Origin: Kribbella italica
Lineage (GTDB): Bacteria; Actinomycetota; Actinomycetes; Propionibacteriales; Kribbellaceae
Length of the DNA: 64,000 bases
NCBI RefSeq assembly: GCF_014205135.1
Contig: NZ_JACHMY010000001.1
Span: 620,001-684,000, forward strand
Direction: 5' to 3'
Part shown: piece after piece, positions 24,463 through 31,658 of the stretch
Layout of the letters: each line of letters starts with the position of its first letter
How positions within the stretch are numbered: the stretch's first letter is position 1
The notes under the pieces: generated by a model
Seen by the model: only the letters and a program-made list of their open reading frames with translations
Told to the model about the DNA's origin: nothing
Databases searched by the model: none
Program-made: the position numbers and the translations under genes

Positions 24463-25506
24463 ATGAGTGACAAGGCTGGGGTGGTGGCGGCGGTTGAGGC
24501 GTTGCGGGCGATCGGGTACTACCTCGAGCGGGACCGCCAGCCGACTCATCGGGTGAAGGCGTACCGGCGGGCGGCGGACACGATCGAGGGGTTGCCGGCG
24601 ACCGAGGTGCGGGCGCGGAAGCGGGCGGGGACGCTGACCGAGTTGCCGGGGATCGGGCCGAAGACCGAGGCGGTGATCCTGGAGGCGATGGACGGCGCCG
24701 TACCGGCGTACCTGACGAAACTCGAGCAGGGAGCCGCCGCACTGACCGAGGACGGTACGGCGATGCGCTCCGCGCTGAAGGCCGACCTGCATCTGCACTC
24801 GGACTGGTCCGACGGCGGCAGCCCGATCGAGGAGATGGCGCGGACGGCGGCGCGGCTCGGGCACTCGTACATCGCACTGACCGACCACTCGCCGCGCCTG
24901 ACGGTCGCGAACGGGCTCTCGCGCGAACGGCGGCTGCAGCAGCTCGACGTCGTCGCCGAGCTGAACCAGAAGCTCGCCGACGAGCTCGACGGGTTCCGGA
25001 TCCTGAACGGGATCGAGGTCGACATCCTCGACGACGGTTCGCTGGACTGCGACACCGAGATCCTCGCGCGCCTGGACATCGTCGTCGCGAGCGTGCACTC
25101 CAAACTGCGGATGGCGTCCGAACCGATGACCGAGCGGATGGTCAAGGCGATCGCCAACCCCCACGTCGACATCCTCGGCCACTGCACCGGCCGCCTGGTC
25201 ACCGGCGGGCGCGGGACTCGCCCGGAGTCGGACTTCGATGCCGAGGTCGTGTTCGAAGCGTGCCGCCAGTTCGGTACGGCGGTCGAGATCAACTCCCGCC
25301 CCGAACGCCTCGACCCACCCCGCCGCCTGCTGACGATCGCCGTCGAGACCGGCTGCCAGTTCTCCATCGACACCGACGCCCACGCCCCCGGCCAGCTCGA
25401 CTGGCAACCGTACGGGTGCGAACGCGCCGAGGAATGCGGCGTCGAGCAGGAGAACGTCATCAACACGTGGTCGATGGACGACCTACTGGAGTGGACCAAC
25501 AGCTGA
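24463..25506 (+). CDS. PHP-domain protein with N-terminal helix-hairpin-helix region (PolX-like without polymerase core)
   Basis: The 347-residue protein starts at ATG 24463 behind GGGGGG. Residues 5-75 resemble the 8-kDa HhH domain of family X polymerases: VEALRAIGYYLERDRQPTHRVKAYRRAA, then LTELPGIGPKTEAVILEAM. Residues about 104-340 are a PHP phosphoesterase domain with metal ligands ADLHLHSDWSDGGSPIEEM, ALTDHS, NGIEVDIL, VASVHSKL, DILGHCTGR and IDTDAH. Bacterial PolX has palm and thumb domains between these parts; they are absent here. The likely role is a phosphoesterase or nuclease acting on DNA ends or nucleotides, but the substrate is unknown. It is flanked on both sides by GC-rich tandem repeats. 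Confidence 0.87.
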   Translation: MSDKAGVVAAVEALRAIGYYLERDRQPTHRVKAYRRAADTIEGLPATEVRARKRAGTLTELPGIGPKTEAVILEAMDGAVPAYLTKLEQGAAALTEDGTAMRSALKADLHLHSDWSDGGSPIEEMARTAARLGHSYIALTDHSPRLTVANGLSRERRLQQLDVVAELNQKLADELDGFRILNGIEVDILDDGSLDCDTEILARLDIVVASVHSKLRMASEPMTERMVKAIANPHVDILGHCTGRLVTGGRGTRPESDFDAEVVFEACRQFGTAVEINSRPERLDPPRRLLTIAVETGCQFSIDTDAHAPGQLDWQPYGCERAEECGVEQENVINTWSMDDLLEWTNS

Positions 25507-25670
25507 CACGCGTACGGCGGTAAGTGCTTCTCCGCCCGACCAGTTCACCCGGCGCCCGCGGGGCAGATCGCGGCTTACCGCCCGCAGCTCCGGCGGTCTA
25601 TGGGGACCGGGGTGTGCGTGTGGACGGCGGTATAGGCGCACGCCCACCGCGGGCGCCAGCCGTCCGGCTA
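25507..25670. other. Intergenic leader into the second repeat array
   Basis: After the PHP stop the sequence shows no gene or clear hairpin and passes gradually into the repeat array. A degenerate copy of the repeat core, GGCGCACGCCCACCGCGGGC, appears at about 25636. Confidence 0.35.
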
Positions 25671-25680
25671 TGGCAGTCAC

Positions 25681-26235
25681 GGGTGGGCTTGGGGATGTGC
25701 CGGGTGACGGTGGAGGGCGCGACCTGCAGGCCGCACGCGCACAGCAGGCGCCAGCCGCTCGGCTCCCGCTGCGACCCGCGGGCTTGGGGGTGTGTGGGGT
25801 GACGGTGGAAGGGGCGACTTGCAAGCTGCAGTACGCGCACGGCGGGCGGCGGCCGCCCGGCTCCCGCAGTACGCGCACGGCGGGCGCCAGCCGCCCGGAG
25901 GGCGCGACCTGCTGGCCGCAGCCCGCGCACGGCGGGCGGCGGGCGGCAGCAGCCCGGCTCCCGCCGTCACGGGTGGGCTTTGGGGCGTGTGCGGGGTGAC
26001 GGTGGAGGGGCGACTCGCAGGCCGCGGCACGCGCACAGCGGGCGCCGGCCGTCCGGCTCCCGCAGTACGCGTACGGCGGGCGCCAGCCGCTCGGCTCCCG
26101 CACCCATGGTGGGCTTGGGGGCGTGTGGGATGACGGTGGAGGGCGCGACCTGCAGGCCGCAGCTCGCACACCGCGGACGGCAGCCGCCCGGCTCCCGCAA
26201 CCACGGCTGGTTTGGGGGATGTGTCGGATGACTGG
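25681..26235. repeat. Degenerate ~97-nt tandem repeat array with ~38-nt internal units
   Basis: Units begin with GGGTGGGCTTGGGG near 25681, 25779, 25971, 26107 and (diverged) 26205. Each continues through GGGTGACGGTGGAGGGCGCG, ACCTGCAGGCCGCA and then one to three copies of a 38-nt element (TACGCGCACGGCGGGCGCCA followed by GCCGCCCGGCTCCCGC). Unit spacings of 98, 192, 136 and 98 nt fit a basic unit of about 98 nt plus extra 38-nt elements. No spacer/repeat alternation as in CRISPR is present. No frame gives a credible protein. Confidence 0.75.
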
Positions 26236-26435
26236 CGTTGGGCGCGCCCGGGGTAGTCGACCAGGATCTGCCGGCCCCGGCCCCCAGGCCCCGTCCCGAC
26301 CCCAGGCCCAGCCCGGGCCCCGGCCGCGTGGCGCGATCCGCCTGTGCAGCGGCTCGAACAGCGCGGACGACCGGGCCAGTAAAGGCGGCGCTGGTGTGCG
26401 GGAGCGCTTTGGCGTGCGGGCGAGGGCGAGGCCGG
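26236..26435. other. Gene-free stretch after the repeat array
   Basis: About 200 nt of C/G-rich sequence, including runs such as CCGGCCCCGGCCCCCAGGCC, separate the array from the stop of the ADP-ribosylglycohydrolase gene. I see no gene, and no clean terminator hairpin. Confidence 0.4.
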
Positions 26436-27710
26436 CTAGTGATGGAGAGCTGTCGTCCGGGTGACGAGTTCGTCGATAGTGATGCGGTCGAAGCCTCGGA
26501 CTGCTGAGCGGACCGTGCCGTTGCCGGCGTTCGCCAAAGCCGGGGGGATCGAGGCCGCACCGTGGAGGGCGCCGAAGACGCTGCCTACGGTGGCGCTGGT
26601 GGAGTCGGTGTCTCGGCCGGCGCCTACGGAGAGGGCGAGGGTGCGGACGTAGTCGTCGTGGCCCCAGAGGAGGGCGGTGGTGATGATGGCGGCGTTGTTG
26701 AGGGTGTGGACCCAGTTGTAGGCCAGCGTTTCGTCGATCCAGTCGAGAGCTTCCTCGGCCGTGGCGTCCTGCTCGTGGAGGTCGAGGAGGCAGCGTTGGC
26801 TGTCGGCGAGGCGGGAGCGGGGTGGGACGACGGTGAGGGCTGTGCGGAGTGCTTCGGCGGGAGTGGTGGCGACGAGGGCTTGGGCGACGAGGGCGGCGGC
26901 CCACTGCGCGCCGTACAGGCCGTTGGCTGTGTGGGACAGGCTGGCGTCGACCAGCGCGAGGCGGGCGGCTTCCGCGGGGTTGCCGGGGCTCGCGTAGCCG
27001 TAGGCGTCGACGCGGATGAGGGCGCCGATCCACTCGCGGTACGGGTTGCGGGTGGTGGCCGTGTCCGGCGGGCGCAGGCCGTGGACGAGATTGCGGTACG
27101 CCGCGCGCTCGGCGGTGTACGTCTGCGTGAACGGCATCCGGTCGAGCCACTCGCGGGCGACGTCCTCCGTGCGCAGCTCGCGGCCGTACGTCTCCAGCAG
27201 GTGCAGCCCGAGCATCGTCCAGTCGAGGTCGTCGTCGCGCGGTACGGCGTCGAACCGGCCGGCCGACGCCTCGGCGGCTGACGGGTGCAAGGTGATGCCG
27301 GGCGGCGGCGTCGCGACGTACGGGACGAAGCCGCTCAACGGCCAGTCGTCGGCTGCTTCCAGATAGGTCCGTACGTCGGCGCGGCTGAGGCCTTCGACGG
27401 GCTTGCCCATGGTGTTGCCGACGCAGCGGCCGAGCCAGGCGCCTCGGATGCGGTCGGCCAGGTCATCACTCGTTTGCGCGGGACCTGGCGCCTCCGCCAC
27501 TTGGGAGACAGCTGAGGGCTCGTCGTACGGCCAGTCGGGGTCTCGGCGTAGTGCGGCCAGCGCGGACTCGATGTCGGCCAGCTGCGTCAGGTCACCGGCG
27601 GCCGCGGCGATGCGGGCGCGGGCGTGCAGGTCGCCGACGGCGTACCCGGAACTCTCCAGCTGCTCCGCCTCGTCCGGGACCAGGTCGCGAAGATCGAGAA
27701 CGTCGTGCAC
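26436..27710 (-). CDS. ADP-ribosylglycohydrolase family protein
   Basis: The 424-residue protein starts at GTG 27710 behind TGGAGG. Residues 1-85 are an extra N-terminal region of unknown role. From about residue 85 it carries the DraG/ARH fold: RIRGAWLGRCVGNTMGKPVEG as the opening motif, RDDDLDWTMLGLHLLE as the acidic metal cluster, and SVGAGRDTDSTSATVGSVFGALHGA as the C-terminal metal-binding motif (usually GGDTDT; here GRDTDS). Enzymes of this family remove ADP-ribose from proteins or small molecules with two Mg ions. It is divergent from the pirin gene with 69 nt between the starts. Substrate and partner are not evident from context. Confidence 0.87.
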   Translation of the reverse strand: MHDVLDLRDLVPDEAEQLESSGYAVGDLHARARIAAAAGDLTQLADIESALAALRRDPDWPYDEPSAVSQVAEAPGPAQTSDDLADRIRGAWLGRCVGNTMGKPVEGLSRADVRTYLEAADDWPLSGFVPYVATPPPGITLHPSAAEASAGRFDAVPRDDDLDWTMLGLHLLETYGRELRTEDVAREWLDRMPFTQTYTAERAAYRNLVHGLRPPDTATTRNPYREWIGALIRVDAYGYASPGNPAEAARLALVDASLSHTANGLYGAQWAAALVAQALVATTPAEALRTALTVVPPRSRLADSQRCLLDLHEQDATAEEALDWIDETLAYNWVHTLNNAAIITTALLWGHDDYVRTLALSVGAGRDTDSTSATVGSVFGALHGAASIPPALANAGNGTVRSAVRGFDRITIDELVTRTTALHH

Positions 27711-27779
27711 GGCGAGCCTCCAGTGGTCGGGTCCTGCCTACCCGACCACGCATCAGGGGCCGGAGTCCATACTCGTCCC

Positions 27780-28790
27780 ATGAGCGACTTGGAGAAGGAC
27801 CCGGCCGAGGTCGTCTGTGACGGGACCGGCGCCGAGGGGCCGGTGCAGGAGTTGCTGGAGCCGCGGCAGGTGGTGCTCGGCCGGACCACGAAGGTCCGTC
27901 GGCTGCTGCCGAACAAGAACCGCCGGATGGTCGGCGCGTGGTGCTTCGCCGACCACTACGGGCCCGACGACCTGACCCAGCGGGTCGACTCGTACGACGG
28001 GCCGGGGGAGCAGGGCATGCGCGTGCCGCCGCACCCGCACACCAGCCTGCAGACGGTGAGCTGGCTGTTCGAGGGCGAGATCGAGCACCGCGACTCGGCC
28101 GGCTCGCACGCGATGGTCCGCCCGGGCGAGCTCAACATCATGACGTCTGGCCCGGGCATCGCGCACTCGGAGATCTCGTTGCCCTCGGCACCTCCAACGC
28201 TGCACGGCGCGCAACTGTGGGTCGCCCTGCCCGAGTCCGCGCGCAACACCGTGACGCCGACCTTCAACGCGTACGCCGACCTGCCGGTGCTCGAGCTCGA
28301 CGGTGCCCGCGCGAAGGTGATGATCGGCACGGTCGGCGGCGTCACGTCGCCGGCTCCGGCGTACACGCCGCTGGTCGGCGCCGATTTCACGATCGAGCCC
28401 GGGCGGACCGTCGAGGTGCCGCTGACGTCCGAGTTCGAGTACGCCGTCCTGGTGGTCGACGGCTCGGTCGACGCCGGAGAGGTCGCGCCGGCGTTCGGCG
28501 AGATGGCGTACTTCGGCACCGGACGCCGAACGATCGAGCTGACCGCTGGGCCCGACGGCGCCCGATTCCTGCTGCTCGGGGGTGAGCCGTTCGAGGAACA
28601 GCTGGTGATGTGGTGGAACTTCATCGGCCGCTCGCACGAGGAGGTCGTTGCCGCTCGCAACGACTGGATGGCGTCGGTCGACGCGCACGGCTCGGCCCGC
28701 TTCCCGGCCGTCCCCGGCTACGACGGCGACCCGCTCCCGGCCCCGCCGCTGCCCGGCACCCGCCTGAAGCCGAGGCCACGCTCCCGCTGA
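27780..28790 (+). CDS. Pirin family protein
   Basis: The 336-residue bicupin starts at ATG 27780 (MSDLEKD). Pirin metal ligands are present in the N-terminal cupin: VPPHPHTSLQTVSWLFEGEIEHRDSAGS supplies two His, and GPGIAHSE supplies the later His/Glu. The C-terminal cupin (about residues 200-290) is more degenerate and is followed by the pirin signature PFEEQLVMWWNFIGRSHEEVVAAR. Pirins are iron-binding cupins with quercetinase or redox-sensing activity. A hairpin terminator follows at 28807. Confidence 0.92.
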   Translation: MSDLEKDPAEVVCDGTGAEGPVQELLEPRQVVLGRTTKVRRLLPNKNRRMVGAWCFADHYGPDDLTQRVDSYDGPGEQGMRVPPHPHTSLQTVSWLFEGEIEHRDSAGSHAMVRPGELNIMTSGPGIAHSEISLPSAPPTLHGAQLWVALPESARNTVTPTFNAYADLPVLELDGARAKVMIGTVGGVTSPAPAYTPLVGADFTIEPGRTVEVPLTSEFEYAVLVVDGSVDAGEVAPAFGEMAYFGTGRRTIELTAGPDGARFLLLGGEPFEEQLVMWWNFIGRSHEEVVAARNDWMASVDAHGSARFPAVPGYDGDPLPAPPLPGTRLKPRPRSR

Positions 28791-28806
28791 CCTCACGCAG
28801 ACCGTG

Positions 28807-28839
28807 CTCCCCGCCCAGGATCCCTCCCAGGGCGGGGAG
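28807..28839. terminator. Hairpin between the pirin gene and the convergent membrane protein gene
   Basis: Arms CTCCCCGCCC (28807-28816) and GGGCGGGGAG (28830-28839) form a 10-bp stem with a 13-nt loop. There is no T tract. It lies 16 nt after the pirin stop and 43 nt beyond the stop of the opposite-strand gene, so it may serve both. Confidence 0.6.
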
Positions 28840-28882
28840 AGGCGCGACGCAGTCTCCCGCGAAGGGCCGATCCCGTGCGGCC

Positions 28883-29413
28883 TCATGCGACCAGCACGCT
28901 TTCCCGCCGGACACCGCTCACGCGGCGCCGGTAGTACGCCCACGTCAGCACCAGCAGCGCAGGGCCCCACAGGTTCAGCGGCGCGTAGCAGGCGACCATC
29001 AGCACCGCCGCGCCGTCGCTGCTGAACGGCAGCCACTGCGCGGTGAACGCGTCGCGGAACCCGTACGTCCAGATCGCGATCAGGGCCAGGCTCCCCAGCG
29101 TCGCCGGCACGATCGCCGCGTACGGCGCCACCCGCCGCCCGCCGATCCACGGGATCCACGCAGGCACCACCTCACCCCACCGCCGCACCATCCCGAACGC
29201 CGTCAACGCGACCGCCTCGGAGAACAGCGTCAAGCACACGATGTAGATGTGCTCGCCGGGACCGTGCAGCGTCACCGGCCGCCCGGCGTCGTCCAGCATG
29301 CCCATCGACGACCCGGCCACCAGCCCCAGCCGCCACAGGCCGGACGGCAGCACCATGAACGGAATCGCGTGCGCCAGCCACTCGGCCCACCGCGGTACAG
29401 GTCTCTCGGTCAT
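28883..29413 (-). CDS. Multi-pass membrane protein of unknown function
   Basis: The 176-residue protein starts at ATG 29413 (MTERPVPRWAEWLAH). It has four hydrophobic segments: AIPFMVLPSGLWRLGLVAG, IYIVCLTLFSEAVALTAFGMV, YAAIVPATLGSLALIAIWTYG, and ACYAPLNLWGPALLVLTWAYY. The first loop carries LDDAGRPVTLHGPGEH. This layout is seen in small actinobacterial membrane proteins of unassigned function. I see no catalytic motif. It is co-directional with the POT transporter gene that ends at 29490, but the transporter lies upstream on this strand only if read through its terminator hairpin. Confidence 0.7.
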   Translation of the reverse strand: MTERPVPRWAEWLAHAIPFMVLPSGLWRLGLVAGSSMGMLDDAGRPVTLHGPGEHIYIVCLTLFSEAVALTAFGMVRRWGEVVPAWIPWIGGRRVAPYAAIVPATLGSLALIAIWTYGFRDAFTAQWLPFSSDGAAVLMVACYAPLNLWGPALLVLTWAYYRRRVSGVRRESVLVA

Positions 29414-29471
29414 GCCCTCAAGCTTGCAAGGCAAAAGCCCCGAAAACCTCACCCACACGAGGGATTCGGCT

Positions 29472-29487
29472 CCCCCGCACGGGGGAA
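29472..29487 (-). terminator. Small hairpin after the POT transporter gene
   Basis: TCCCCCG and CGGGGGA form a 7-bp stem with a 2-nt loop directly downstream of the minus-strand stop at 29490, with A/T-rich flanks. It is a short terminator candidate. Confidence 0.45.
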
Positions 29488-29489
29488 AT

Positions 29490-30953
29490 TCAGCGCCGGG
29501 CGTGCCGCCGGATCCACGGCGACAGGAAGTACAGCGCCAGCGCGAAGACGATCGTCACCACCGCCAGCCCACCGAAGTACGCCGTGTCCGACGCGCCCTC
29601 GGTGGCCTGCACGAGCTGCGCGGTGATCGCCTGCCCGGCCGCCGGCGCGAGGAACCACAGCGCCATCATCTGACTCAGGAACGCCTTCGGCGCCAGTACC
29701 GTCGTCGCGGCCAGACCAACCGGCGACAAGAACAACTCACCGAGCGTCTGTACGACGTACACGAGCACCAGCCACAGCGGCGAGGCGAGACCATCGCCGG
29801 TCACCGCCGAGGCCACGGCCATGATCGCGAACGAGATCCCCGCCAGCAGCAGCCCGGTCGCGAACTTCTGCCCGATCCCCGGCCCGCGGTCGCCGAGCTT
29901 GATCCAGACCACCGCGAACACCGGCGCCAGCACGATGATCGAGAACGGGTTGACCGACTGGAAGAACTCCGGCGAGAGCGAGATCCCGACCAGCTCCAGC
30001 GACGTCCGGTCGGCGGCGAACGTGGTCAGCGTCGTCGCGGCCTGCTCGAACAGCATGAAGAACAGCATCGCCGCGACGAACAGCGGGATGTACGCCCTGA
30101 CCTGCTGCTTCTCGGTCGGCGTCACCAGCGGGCTGCGCAGCAGCATCGTGAAGTACGCGATCGGCGCCAGGAAGCACAGGTACGAGATCGCGTCGACGAC
30201 CGGCTTCGGCCCGACCCCGCCGGAGATCCAGGCCGACACCCCGAACACGACCACCAGCAGCGCGAGCACCGCGCCGCTGATCTTCAGCATCGTCGGCCGG
30301 TCCTCGGCGGTCAGCGGGTTCGGCGGGGCGTCACCGCGGCCGTGCAGGGTGCGCCGGCCGAGCACGTAGGCGACCAGCGCCAGCGTCATCCCGACCGCGG
30401 CCGCCGCGAACGCGACGTGGAAGCCGAACTCGCGGCGCAGGAACCCGACCACGAACGGCGCGCTGAACGAGCCGATGTTGATGCCCATGTAGAAGATCGA
30501 GAACGCCGAGTCGCGGCGCTCGTCGCCGTCGGCGTACAGCGTGCCGACCATCGTCGACACGTTCGGCTTCAGCAGGCCGGTGCCGAGGGCAACGAGCGCG
30601 ATCCCGGCGTAGGCAAGGCCCTCGACCGGTACGGCGAGCAGGATGTGGCCCGACACGATCACCGCACCGCCGTACAGGACGGTACGCCGGGCGCCGAAGA
30701 CGCGGTCGGCGAACCAGCCGCCGAGCACCGACAGCAGGTAGACCGACGCGCCGTAGATCGAGACGACCGCCTCGCCGAGCGACTGCCCGAGACCGAGCCC
30801 GTGCGCCTGGTCGGTCAGGTAGAGCAGCAGGATGGCGCGCATCCCGTAGTAGCTGAACCGCTCCCACAACTCGGTGGTGAACAGCGTCATCAGGCCTCGT
30901 GGATGCCCGAAGAACGTCTTCTCCCGCTCGGCGTCCGGTTGCGTTTGCGACAC
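29490..30953 (-). CDS. POT/PTR2 family proton-dependent peptide transporter
   Basis: The 487-residue transporter starts at GTG 30953 behind GGGGAG. The proton-coupling ExxERFxYYG motif is intact (TELWERFSYYGMRAILLLYL, about residues 26-45). The FYMGINIGSFSAPFVVG motif near residue 160 and ELFLSPVGLAATTVLAP near residue 410 are typical POT signatures. About 14 membrane helices are visible. The family imports di- and tripeptides with protons. It is not in an operon with any peptidase. Confidence 0.93.
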   Translation of the reverse strand: MSQTQPDAEREKTFFGHPRGLMTLFTTELWERFSYYGMRAILLLYLTDQAHGLGLGQSLGEAVVSIYGASVYLLSVLGGWFADRVFGARRTVLYGGAVIVSGHILLAVPVEGLAYAGIALVALGTGLLKPNVSTMVGTLYADGDERRDSAFSIFYMGINIGSFSAPFVVGFLRREFGFHVAFAAAAVGMTLALVAYVLGRRTLHGRGDAPPNPLTAEDRPTMLKISGAVLALLVVVFGVSAWISGGVGPKPVVDAISYLCFLAPIAYFTMLLRSPLVTPTEKQQVRAYIPLFVAAMLFFMLFEQAATTLTTFAADRTSLELVGISLSPEFFQSVNPFSIIVLAPVFAVVWIKLGDRGPGIGQKFATGLLLAGISFAIMAVASAVTGDGLASPLWLVLVYVVQTLGELFLSPVGLAATTVLAPKAFLSQMMALWFLAPAAGQAITAQLVQATEGASDTAYFGGLAVVTIVFALALYFLSPWIRRHARR

Positions 30954-31033
30954 GCTCGACTACTCCCCGTAGATCGTCAACAGACCGTCTCGACGGTAGT
31001 CGGTCGACGCCGCCTTGAGCGATCCGGGGCCCG

Positions 31034-31555
31034 TCAGAGCGCGATCCAGTACCGCCGCGTCAGCCCCAGCCAGGTCTCCCGGACGTCCTCCAGTACGCCG
31101 CCGTGGCGCTCGATCGTGCACGCGGACGGCGCGTTGTCGTCGTCGCAGGTCACCAGCACCCGCTCCAGCCCGCGCTCCCGCGCACGGTCGAGCACCGCGC
31201 CGAGCGCCCACGACGCCAGCCCACGCCGGCGCGCGGACGGCCGTACGCCGTACCCGATGTGCCCGCCGCCGTCGAGCAGTTTGTCGTTCAGCCGGTACCG
31301 CAAGGTGATCGCGCCGGCGTACTTGCCGTCGTCAACGATCCACCAGTACGCCGCCGGCACGCGCCCCGGCGCGAGCTCTCGCGTCTCGTCGCCCTCGCCG
31401 GCCAGCCGGCCGACCCAGGCGGCGAACCCCTCGACGCTGCCCACGTCGTCGGACTCGTGCAGCCCTGATCCGTGCTGAGACTCGGATCCCCACTCCAGCG
31501 AGGACTCCAGCCAGGAGTCCCGCAGGTCCACGGTCGGCTGGATCAGCTCAGGCAT
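31034..31555 (-). CDS. GNAT family N-acetyltransferase
   Basis: The 173-residue acetyltransferase starts at ATG 31555 (MPELIQPTVDLRDSWLES); the frame extends ten codons further upstream without a better start. The acetyl-CoA-binding motif A is HIGYGVRPSARRRGLASWALGAVLDRARERGL (about residues 105-136), with the R-x-x-G-x pyrophosphate loop intact. It ends ETWLGLTRRYWIAL. The substrate is not predictable. It follows the aceE terminator on the same strand. Confidence 0.88.
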   Translation of the reverse strand: MPELIQPTVDLRDSWLESSLEWGSESQHGSGLHESDDVGSVEGFAAWVGRLAGEGDETRELAPGRVPAAYWWIVDDGKYAGAITLRYRLNDKLLDGGGHIGYGVRPSARRRGLASWALGAVLDRARERGLERVLVTCDDDNAPSACTIERHGGVLEDVRETWLGLTRRYWIAL

Positions 31556-31610
31556 GCGCCCAAGGCTAGAGGGCCCCGGACCCATCCCTCATCAGGTCTT
31601 CCACAGGCGA

Positions 31611-31640
31611 AGGGCCGCCCACCCGAAGGTGGACGGCCCT
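31611..31640 (-). terminator. Terminator downstream of aceE
   Basis: A 13-bp stem with one mismatch (AGGGCCGCCCACC against GGTGGACGGCCCT) closes a CGAA tetraloop 19 nt past the aceE stop. It separates aceE from the following GNAT gene. Confidence 0.75.
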
Positions 31641-31658
31641 CACGACCAGGCGACCGGA

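Noticed and set aside
25681-26235. CRISPR array
   Set aside because: Repeats are ~97 nt, degenerate and directly adjacent, without unique spacers of constant length, and no cas genes are present.
25483-27150. Minus-strand 555-codon frame across the second repeat array
   Set aside because: It runs antisense-frame through the repeats and into the ADP-ribosylglycohydrolase gene in another frame. The translation is repeat-derived Arg/Pro/His sequence.
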